Shown here: one piece after another, positions 7,493 to 13,050 of the stretch
How the letters are laid out: each line of letters opens with the position of its first letter
How positions within the stretch are numbered: the first letter of the stretch is position 1
Origin: Firmicutes bacterium UBA6132
GTDB lineage: Bacteria > Bacillota_A > Clostridia > Tissierellales > Sedimentibacteraceae
Reading direction: 5' to 3'
Assembly: GCA_002435835.1 (NCBI GenBank)
Contig: DIVM01000069.1
Coordinates: 1-13,050, forward strand
DNA length: 13,050 nt
The notes under the pieces: model-generated
What the model saw: only the letters and a program-made list of their open reading frames with translations
What the model was told of the DNA's origin: nothing
Databases searched by the model: none
Position numbers and translations under genes: made by a program

Positions 7493-7723
7493 TTATGGAT
7501 TCAGGACCTGCTTCGCTACAGCTATTTCAGCATCCCGTGCTGCAATTCTACTTACAAATTCAGATTTTTTGCTTGAAACAGTAACTAAGTTCGCTGCTGT
7601 TAATGCAGGTTCCCTTAAAGATTCAGCTGCTGTTATTTCATCTAATGAACCAATTGGTGCATCTTCATATTCAGATACTTTTTCTTCTGCATTATCTATT
7701 AATGCTTGAGCAAGATCGGACAA
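7493..7723 (-). CDS. Small orphan ORF, possibly the 3' remnant of a larger gene
   Basis: The frame encodes 76 residues from a TTG at 7723, rich in Ala, Glu and Ser. It looks largely helical and soluble, with segments such as LAQALIDNAEEKVSEYE and FVSRIAARDAEIAVAKQVL. Its base composition is less AT-rich than the flanking non-coding DNA, which supports real or former coding. I do not recognise the family. No Shine-Dalgarno sequence precedes the TTG, and the same frame stays open for 8 more codons (SSPTDAVA) to a stop, without any ATG or GTG. A genuine start is therefore missing. A strong terminator stands 46 nt downstream. The simplest reading is the surviving C-terminal end of a gene truncated on its 5' side. 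A short leaderless or TTG-started gene is the alternative. Confidence 0.4.
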   Translation of the reverse strand: MSDLAQALIDNAEEKVSEYEDAPIGSLDEITAAESLREPALTAANLVTVSSKKSEFVSRIAARDAEIAVAKQVLNP

Positions 7724-8019
7724 TGCTACAGCATCTGTAGGACTGCTTTAATTAACATTTAAAAACTACTTATTAATACATTAATCATATAGGTTATTAT
7801 AAATAAAAATAATGTCATTGATTAATTTTGTTGTTCATATTTTTATTTATTTAAATATTTTTCAATACATTCGTACTGAAACGCCCATTTAAGAGAATTA
7901 AAGTCAATATATTTTATGAAATCAAGCAACAAATGTTTAATAAACAATTAAATTTCAATTTTACATGCATTTCATCAGAAGCTACTCATATTTATTTAAG
8001 TTTATGATTTTATATTAAT

Positions 8020-8048
8020 AAAAAGATCATAGGATTAATATCCATGAT
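8020..8048 (-). terminator. Probable Rho-independent terminator (- strand)
   Basis: ATCATAGGAT (8026-8035) pairs with ATCCATGAT (8040-8048), giving 9 pairs with one bulged A and a 4-nt loop. On the - strand it is followed by C then TTTTT (8020-8024). The stem has only three G-C pairs, so it is modest. It lies about 30 nt after the end of the frameshifted remnant and about 200 nt after the 961-residue gene, and is the first terminator-like structure met by transcripts of the polysaccharide operon. Confidence 0.5.
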
Positions 8049-8078
8049 AGCCAACTATTTTTTAAATACTATAAATTA

Positions 8079-8217
8079 TTAATTACTTTTCTTTATTGTA
8101 ATCGTATATATTCTATCTTCCATATTAGGTACTAATACTTCTCTTGTCAGTTGGTCTTACTGTTTCATTATCATTACCATCACCAACAATATAACCACTT
8201 GTACTGCTTTTTGAATT
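8079..8217 (-). pseudogene. Frameshifted 3' gene remnant, family unknown
   Basis: One frame starts just after a TGA (8218-8220) and reads SSTSGYIVGDGNDNETVRPT to about 8149, then runs into TAA at 8125-8127. A second frame, blocked upstream by its own TAA, continues from 8147 with TREVLVPNMEDRIYTITIKK and ends at TAA 8079-8081. Removing one base (for example the G at 8148) joins them into a smooth 45-codon C-terminal segment. A terminator-like hairpin follows about 30 nt later, as expected at a gene end. The N-terminal part is absent; the 961-residue gene ends 27 nt before it. The TVRPT/REVLVPNMEDR wording has the feel of a surface or phage-type C-terminus, but I do not recognise it. Confidence 0.5.
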
Positions 8218-8244
8218 TCAGGATAGTACTACTCTTTTTAATTC

Positions 8245-11130
8245 TTACCCTCGTACAACTTTTTTTATAACCTTATATACTCTCTTTATTATAGAAGGAC
8301 AATGATCTCTATAAAGTACTCCTAATTTATGTTTCATAATCGATTTTTTACTTTCAATTAAATATTTTTTGTTTACTTTAGAAAGACTCTTGATTTTTAA
8401 TTTATCTTGAATTGTTAATTCAAAAGGTTTTGATATTTCATCTTTAAGCATCTTAATACGTGGCTTTATTTGGCTTTCATAACTAAAAATATCTAATAAC
8501 TTTTTTTGTCCACTTTCACATATTTGTTTTAATGCATTAGGATTATTGTAATATTTTAAAATAATCTCAGAAACTTCTAATGCATTATGTGGGACTATTA
8601 CTATTTCTTCATTTTCTTTAATTCTGTCACCGTTTAAATTAAGTGTATCTGAACAAAATATAGCTGTTTTTCTTAATCCTGCTTCAATACATGAACCAGT
8701 CGGGAAACCATCGAATGCACCATTTGCAAGCTTGTTAGGTACATTTGGTGATAAAATAATATCCTTATCTATAAAGAAATCATCAAATTCATCAATATTT
8801 AACATTCCATAAAATTTAATTGAATCCTTTATATTTGAAACATCAATAGTTTCCTCATCAAAGCTTCCGACAACGTGAAATAATATATTACTATATGCTT
8901 TACTAAGTATTTTAGCCGTTTCTACAAAAACATCATATCCTTTATCTTGCCCATATCTTGTATATTTTTGAGCCATAAAGCAAATGTCCAGCGTTTTTTT
9001 ATCTATTCCATAATGTGTTTTTTCATAGGTATTCAGCATTTTTAAATTAGCTAAAGGCATAACTCCGCCAAATATAAACTTTATTTGATCTTTTCTGCAG
9101 AACTTCCTATCTATTAAATAATCATAAGTAATTTGCTGTGTAACTATTACTTTCTTAAAACATGGAGAGCTCATCAATCTTTCTAATCTATTATCAGATT
9201 CATTGTTGTTTAATATAAATCCGCCACCAGGATATAAAGTAAATACAAATGGAATACCATAATGTTCAATGATATCTAAACAGTTAAAAGCATTTGTAGA
9301 AAAAATAAAGTATAATAATTTACAATTTATCGGTATCCAATAATCAAATTTATTTACCTTTCCGCAAAATTCTGGATACTTCCTTTTGTATTCAATTATT
9401 AGCTCATTAATAGACATTTTTGTAAATGCAGGTACTGTTTGTCCTTGACACAAAATTTTTGTATTTTCGATTTCACTTAAATATGATGTAAACTCTTGAT
9501 ACCTAAAACCACTTAAATTAAGTGGAAAAATATCATCTACAATTACAAGGTTCGAATTTTCAGTATATTGGTCATCGAGCACAAGCAAATTTTGATTTCT
9601 AACAGCTGTAAATTCCTTATCAAACATAAAATTAGTATATCTATTGTACTCATCAACGTTTTTAATCATCATTTTAGCTCGTTTAAGATTATCCACGCAG
9701 CTCCATATGCCTCCATTGTGCTTTCTGTAAACATTCATTATATCTGATATATATCCTATATCGCCAAAGGATGAACAAAATATATTAAACATCCAGTCTC
9801 CAATAAACAAATTAAACAAATCATCCGGGAGATTATCAAATACTTGTCCATCATAAAAAGCACAGCTTTCATTTCCGATTATATAAATTTGCATTAAATC
9901 TTCTGTAGTATATCTGTTTTCTTTAAGTGCCTTATGTATTTCCGAGAATTCCATTTTCTTACTATCTTCATAATATACGTTACAGCTATTGAATGATAAA
10001 ACACACTCAGGTTTTTCTCTAAGAAAATCAATATGTTTCTGAATTCTGTATTGGTCACACCAATAATCATCACCTTCACAAATTGATACGTAATCAAAAC
10101 CATGTAACATTTCTGTCAACTTCTTAAATGAATTAACCACACCAATATTTTTTTCATTTCGTATAATTTGAATATTAAAATTATTTAAATTGTCATTATT
10201 CTCTTTAATGTAGTTTTTAATTATCTCGAAAGTGTAATCAGAAGAATGGTCATCGAGTATAAAAACTGTTAAATTATATTTGCCAGATTGACAAAAAATC
10301 CCGTCCAAACATTCTTCTATATAACCTTGATGATTATATGTCAGAACCCCAACTCCAACATTTAATACCTTATTATCATAAGAACCATCATCTAATTCTT
10401 TTTCAATCTTCCCGATTTTCTTAGATAAATAATTTAATTTTTTATTTAATCTTTCACATATATCTAAATTTGTTAAGGTACTTTCATTTTTCAATAATAT
10501 ACCAAATGTTTCTGATTCAAAAACTGATATATAATTCTGCTCCTTTACTTTCTTATATACTACATTTACGCTATCCCAATCTATATCATCAAAAATAACA
10601 AAACCGCCTTCTTTTACAAGCGGCAGATACTTATCAGCATCCTCTTGAACATATATACTGTCATGATTGCCATCTATATGCAACATATCTATTTTGATTT
10701 TACTTTTTATAATGTCTGCTACTGCTTCTGATGATTTTTTCCTAATTATCTTACAATAATCACTTAATTCAAATTTTTCAATCTTCATTATTACATCATT
10801 ATATAATGCATTAAAATCCAATTTATCAATAAAACTGTTAATTAGATCTCTTTTTTCTTCATCAACGTCATACTCTTTAGCAACTTCATTTTCATATGGA
10901 TCAATTCCTATTGCTTTTCCCTCATTTTGTCCTACTACATATGATAAAGGCAATAGACTTCTTCCTTTGTAAACCCCGATATCTATATAGCACTTTAATT
11001 TAAAGGTATCAATTAAATAGGCCATTAAATATGTCTTTGACATGAAGCTTCCGCCACCAAAATCAGCATTTATCTCTTTATATATGTTATAATATCCTCT
11101 CATATAGCTTTTTGTCTTTTTCACAGCCAT
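8245..11130 (-). CDS. Three-domain methyltransferase-GT2-GT4 glycosyltransferase
   Basis: This 961-residue cytoplasmic protein joins three enzymes. Residues 1-215 resemble a class I SAM-dependent methyltransferase (Methyltransf_24-like), with motif I YIDIGVYKGRS (48-58), MLHIDGNHD (149-157) and GFVIFDDIDW (176-185). Residues 256-475 form a GT2 domain, with VLTYNHQGYI (262-271), ILDDHSSD (291-298), the acidic EGDDYW (352-357) and a C-terminal VYRKHNGGIW (467-476). Residues about 525-898 form a GT4/GT-B domain, with FGGVMPLANL (687-696), FMAQKYTRYGQDKGYDVFV (718-736) and FDGFPTGSCIEAG (806-818), the donor-site region. A possible linker helix lies at 222-248. The last 61 residues are strongly basic (18 Lys/Arg), perhaps for membrane contact. 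It starts 20 nt after the ABC ATPase gene; SD AGGTG lies 11 nt before ATG, rather far. It probably assembles and methylates the glycan exported by that transporter. Sugars, and the methylated group, are unknown. Confidence 0.88.
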   Translation of the reverse strand: MAVKKTKSYMRGYYNIYKEINADFGGGSFMSKTYLMAYLIDTFKLKCYIDIGVYKGRSLLPLSYVVGQNEGKAIGIDPYENEVAKEYDVDEEKRDLINSFIDKLDFNALYNDVIMKIEKFELSDYCKIIRKKSSEAVADIIKSKIKIDMLHIDGNHDSIYVQEDADKYLPLVKEGGFVIFDDIDWDSVNVVYKKVKEQNYISVFESETFGILLKNESTLTNLDICERLNKKLNYLSKKIGKIEKELDDGSYDNKVLNVGVGVLTYNHQGYIEECLDGIFCQSGKYNLTVFILDDHSSDYTFEIIKNYIKENNDNLNNFNIQIIRNEKNIGVVNSFKKLTEMLHGFDYVSICEGDDYWCDQYRIQKHIDFLREKPECVLSFNSCNVYYEDSKKMEFSEIHKALKENRYTTEDLMQIYIIGNESCAFYDGQVFDNLPDDLFNLFIGDWMFNIFCSSFGDIGYISDIMNVYRKHNGGIWSCVDNLKRAKMMIKNVDEYNRYTNFMFDKEFTAVRNQNLLVLDDQYTENSNLVIVDDIFPLNLSGFRYQEFTSYLSEIENTKILCQGQTVPAFTKMSINELIIEYKRKYPEFCGKVNKFDYWIPINCKLLYFIFSTNAFNCLDIIEHYGIPFVFTLYPGGGFILNNNESDNRLERLMSSPCFKKVIVTQQITYDYLIDRKFCRKDQIKFIFGGVMPLANLKMLNTYEKTHYGIDKKTLDICFMAQKYTRYGQDKGYDVFVETAKILSKAYSNILFHVVGSFDEETIDVSNIKDSIKFYGMLNIDEFDDFFIDKDIILSPNVPNKLANGAFDGFPTGSCIEAGLRKTAIFCSDTLNLNGDRIKENEEIVIVPHNALEVSEIILKYYNNPNALKQICESGQKKLLDIFSYESQIKPRIKMLKDEISKPFELTIQDKLKIKSLSKVNKKYLIESKKSIMKHKLGVLYRDHCPSIIKRVYKVIKKVVRG

Positions 11131-11150
11131 TATAAATTTTTCACCTGCTT

Positions 11151-11915
11151 TCAGTTTTTAGTGTTATCCGAATATACATATTCCAAGTATTTATTTACTA
11201 CATCTTCTGGATGTCCATCCATTACAACTTCACCGTGCTTAAGCCAAATTACTCTTGAACAAAGCTGTTTTACAGTTTGCATATCATGTGATACTAAAAC
11301 CATTATTTTAGAATTTTCAACCATTTCAAATATTCTTTTTTTAACTTTTACCATAAAAGATGCGTCTCCAGCTCCTATAGCCTCATCTAATAATAGTATG
11401 TCTCCTTTCAAAGTGGTTGATACTGCAAATGCTAATCTCATTTGCATACCTGCAGAATATGTTCTTATTGGGTAATCTATAAATTCACCCAAATCTGCAA
11501 ACTCAATAATACTATCTAATTTTTCCTGTACTGTTTTTGGTGAATGCCCCAACATATATGACCTATAGTAGATATTCTCACGCCCAGTACCGTATCCATC
11601 AAAACCTAAACTTAAATCAAAAAGAGATTGTATATCACCGTTGACATCAATACTTCCTGTTATCGGTGGGTATATTCCGGCAATTAATTTTAACAATGTA
11701 CTTTTTCCCGCTCCATTTGACCCTATTATTCCTACTCTTTCTCCATCATTAATTGTAAGATTTAAATTTTTTAAAGCATGAACATCTCTGATAATTCCTT
11801 TATTATGTTTTTTCTTAACTATATTAAAGAAGAACTCCTTTATTGTTGTAGCATTATAGGGTGATGATGGATAATCTAAATTTATATCGTGTAATTTAAT
11901 ATAAGCATTATTCAT
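11151..11915 (-). CDS. wzt: Polysaccharide ABC transporter ATP-binding protein (Wzt/TagH-like)
   Basis: This 254-residue ATPase powers export of a lipid-linked polysaccharide across the cytoplasmic membrane. It has Walker A GSNGAGKST (65-73), an ABC signature of the divergent YSAGMQMRL form (153-161) typical of Wzt/TagH/RfbE proteins, Walker B ILLLDEAIGAGD (173-184) and the switch histidine in LVSHD (207-211). An N-terminal extension before the core, TTIKEFFFN (23-31), is also typical of this subfamily. There is no C-terminal carbohydrate-binding domain such as in the E. coli O9a Wzt, so substrate recognition would be of the TagGH or short-Wzt kind. ATG at 11915 is chosen because GGAGA lies 6 nt upstream; the open frame extends 32 codons further back into the permease gene but without a ribosome site. 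It follows the permease by 28 nt. Confidence 0.95.
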   Translation of the reverse strand: MNNAYIKLHDINLDYPSSPYNATTIKEFFFNIVKKKHNKGIIRDVHALKNLNLTINDGERVGIIGSNGAGKSTLLKLIAGIYPPITGSIDVNGDIQSLFDLSLGFDGYGTGRENIYYRSYMLGHSPKTVQEKLDSIIEFADLGEFIDYPIRTYSAGMQMRLAFAVSTTLKGDILLLDEAIGAGDASFMVKVKKRIFEMVENSKIMVLVSHDMQTVKQLCSRVIWLKHGEVVMDGHPEDVVNKYLEYVYSDNTKN

Positions 11916-11921
11916 TATGTT

Positions 11922-11926
11922 TCTCC
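11922..11926 (-). promoter_or_regulatory. Ribosome binding site that fixes the ATPase start
   Basis: GGAGA on the - strand is 6 nt before ATG at 11915. The longer open frame to 12011 overlaps the end of the permease and has no such site. Confidence 0.75.
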
Positions 11927-11943
11927 AAATAAAAATTTGTAAT

Positions 11944-12726
11944 TTATATGTAAAAAATGATTTCTTTTTCATTTTTATATAATAGCAAAATAGAAATAAT
12001 CCACAAAACAACAGTTAAGCCGATTACATATAAGTAATCTGAAAATGCCGCTATAGATCCACTCAAAAATGGTTCTCTAACCAAATCAAGAAGGTGAGCC
12101 AAAGGATTAAAATCTAACAAGTAATAAAGTTTCGCATCAACATAAATCCTTTTTTCGAAATAAACAGGTGTCAAGAACCATAATGCTTGTATAACGAGAC
12201 CTATCATTTGCTGAAAATCCCTAAATTTTGTATTTACAATTGCTGATATAGTTGTTATAGCCCAAGCTAATAACATAAGTAAGATTATTGTCGCTGGCAA
12301 TGAGATCAACATTACTGATATATTTGCTGGTTTTGCAATTGCACACCATGCAAACATACCTATTCCTGAAATCATTGTATTTATAATAATAACAAGTGTT
12401 TGTTTTAATGAATATATTGCTAATGGGTGGGAAAATTGTTTTATATAAGGTTCTGATGCTACAATTGCAGCAGAACCTACCATAAATGAATTAGCCACAG
12501 TATCCCAAACAATTATTCCAGAATATATATAAGGCATTAAATAAGATACATCTGATTTGAATATATTGCCAAATATAAAAACCAACAAAAGAGTAAACAA
12601 TAAAGGATACAGCAAACTCCATATTATTCCCAATGTAGATCTTCTATATTTATTTCTCAAATCTGCCTTTACCAAACTCCACCAAAAATACCTAGCTTTA
12701 TATATTCGTTTTATATAATTTATCAT
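11944..12726 (-). CDS. wzm: Polysaccharide ABC transporter permease (Wzm/TagG-like)
   Basis: This 260-residue ABC-2-type permease is the membrane partner of the adjacent ATPase. The N-terminal cytoplasmic stretch RNKYRRSTLGIIWSLLYPLL (24-43), with its amphipathic part and the LG-x-x-W-x-x-L-x-P motif, is diagnostic of Wzm/TagG/KpsM-type exporters. About six membrane helices follow (33-54, 63-90, 108-131, 138-165, 172-191, 231-250), with DFQQMIGLVIQALWFLTPV (170-188) and FNPLAHLLDLVREPFL (206-221), both family-typical. ATG at 12726 is preferred to GTG at 12732 because AGAGG (12732-12736) overlaps that GTG and sits 5 nt before the ATG. The pair wzm-wzt defines an ABC-dependent pathway, as for teichoic acids or ABC-type O-antigens; the polymer cannot be told from these two genes. 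Confidence 0.95.
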   Translation of the reverse strand: MINYIKRIYKARYFWWSLVKADLRNKYRRSTLGIIWSLLYPLLFTLLLVFIFGNIFKSDVSYLMPYIYSGIIVWDTVANSFMVGSAAIVASEPYIKQFSHPLAIYSLKQTLVIIINTMISGIGMFAWCAIAKPANISVMLISLPATIILLMLLAWAITTISAIVNTKFRDFQQMIGLVIQALWFLTPVYFEKRIYVDAKLYYLLDFNPLAHLLDLVREPFLSGSIAAFSDYLYVIGLTVVLWIISILLLYKNEKEIIFYI

Positions 12727-12731
12727 ATTCA

Positions 12732-12736
12732 CCTCT
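12732..12736 (-). promoter_or_regulatory. Ribosome binding site that fixes the permease start
   Basis: AGAGG on the - strand is 5 nt before ATG at 12726 and overlaps the alternative GTG at 12732. Confidence 0.7.
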
Positions 12737-12765
12737 AAATTTAATACTGAATAAAATTAATTTAT

Positions 12766-13050
12766 CTATGCAAAGTCTGTAAATCTCAATAAACCTTTGT
12801 CCCGGTCTCTAATTTTTTTTGCCGGTATTCCTATATTTATACTCCAAGCTTCTGTCGATTTATTAACTAAACTCATAGTTCCTACCGCAGTTCCTTCTTT
12901 CAATATAATATTAGGCATCATTATACAACCAGCACCAACAATAACATGTTTTTCTAATACAACTTTTCCACTTATAATGTTTCGAGTTTCTGCTGGGAAT
13001 GTAGGATTCGTAAGATAGTTTCCACCATAATCATCGGTAGCAGAATATAT
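12766..13050 (-). CDS. Left-handed beta-helix (hexapeptide) acyltransferase, C-terminal part
   Basis: The frame is open from the right edge to TAG at 12766-12768 and gives 94 residues; the N-terminus is outside the window. Imperfect hexapeptide repeats with aliphatic residues at every sixth place run through VVLEKHVIVGAGCIMMPNII and TAVGTMSLVNKS, and the end IGIPAKKIRDR is the usual closing of sugar O- or N-acetyltransferases of the LbH family. DDYGGNYLTNPTFP just before the repeats is the variable loop seen in surface-polysaccharide members. It would acetylate a nucleotide sugar or the growing glycan, from acetyl-CoA. Its stop is 39 nt before the permease start, so it belongs to the same operon, which continues to the right. 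Confidence 0.85.
   Translation of the reverse strand: MYSATDDYGGNYLTNPTFPAETRNIISGKVVLEKHVIVGAGCIMMPNIILKEGTAVGTMSLVNKSTEAWSINIGIPAKKIRDRDKGLLRFTDFA

Larger units (their letters stand above)
7724..8244. other. Gene-poor, decayed intergenic region
   Basis: About 520 nt hold no intact gene. On the - strand, from right to left, there is a frameshifted coding remnant (8079-8217), a terminator-like hairpin (8020-8048), very AT-rich DNA, and the upstream end of the small orphan ORF frame (to 7747). A 34-codon frame at 7843-7947 (-) reads plausibly (IKYIDFNSLKWAFQYE) but has no ribosome binding site. No repeats, attachment-site duplication or insertion-sequence ends were recognised. It separates the polysaccharide operon from the SpoIID-like locus. 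Confidence 0.6.

Noticed and set aside
7843..7947. 34-codon frame on the - strand (IKYIDFNSLKWAFQYE)
   Set aside because: The sequence looks protein-like, but it has only a TTG after a stop, no SD and no recognised family; too short to call as a gene or remnant.
11916..12011. 32-codon N-terminal extension of the ABC ATPase
   Set aside because: It overlaps the 3' end of the permease gene, reads as low-complexity hydrophobic/basic sequence, and has no ribosome binding site; ATG 11915 has a good one.
12797..13018. Forward-strand 73-codon frame at the right edge
   Set aside because: Antisense of the hexapeptide acyltransferase, whose repeats and stop are clear on the - strand.

Overview
The window is very AT-rich DNA whose coding regions strongly prefer A or T at third codon positions. 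It carries cell-wall-binding repeats of the CWB2 type, a SpoIID-family peptidoglycan enzyme, and strong GGAGG-type ribosome binding sites. Together these point to a low-GC, probably spore-forming anaerobe of the Clostridia. I cannot name the genus.

Layout. (1) Positions 1-533 (+) are the C-terminal end of a CWB2-type cell-wall protein. It converges on a ferritin gene (590-1105, -) across a shared 15-bp perfect hairpin terminator. A PerR-box-like palindrome lies in front of the ferritin gene. (2) Positions 1355-5856 (+) form a tight four-gene unit. Its members are a polytopic WsfD-like membrane protein with a C-terminal DUF6273-like domain, a GtrB-type polyprenyl-phosphate glycosyltransferase, a GtrA-type flippase, and a diacylglycerol-kinase-like lipid kinase. 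This is the classical three-component extracytoplasmic glycosylation set plus a lipid kinase. The combination suggests modification of a lipid-linked wall polymer such as lipoteichoic acid. (3) Positions 5896-7272 (-) encode a SpoIID-like enzyme followed by three peptidoglycan-binding domains, with no visible signal peptide. (4) Positions 7285-8244 are gene-poor. They hold a small orphan ORF of doubtful start with its own strong terminator, a second terminator, and a frameshifted gene remnant. (5) Positions 8245-13050 (-) are a surface-polysaccharide operon that runs in from beyond the right edge. In transcription order it has a hexapeptide acyltransferase (partial), an ABC-2 permease (Wzm/TagG-like), its ATPase (Wzt/TagH-like, without a carbohydrate-binding tail), and a 961-residue protein joining a methyltransferase, a GT2 and a GT4 glycosyltransferase.

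How it fits together. Regions 2 and 5 are two separate envelope-glycan systems, one flippase-based and one ABC-transporter-based. The decayed stretch 7724-8244 looks like the seam between the more conserved left part and an exchangeable polysaccharide cluster on the right. No tRNA, rRNA, CRISPR array, insertion sequence or integrase was seen. The most unusual points are the WsfD-like/DUF6273 fusion and its linkage to a lipid kinase, the methyltransferase-GT2-GT4 fusion, and the SpoIID-like enzyme without an export signal.
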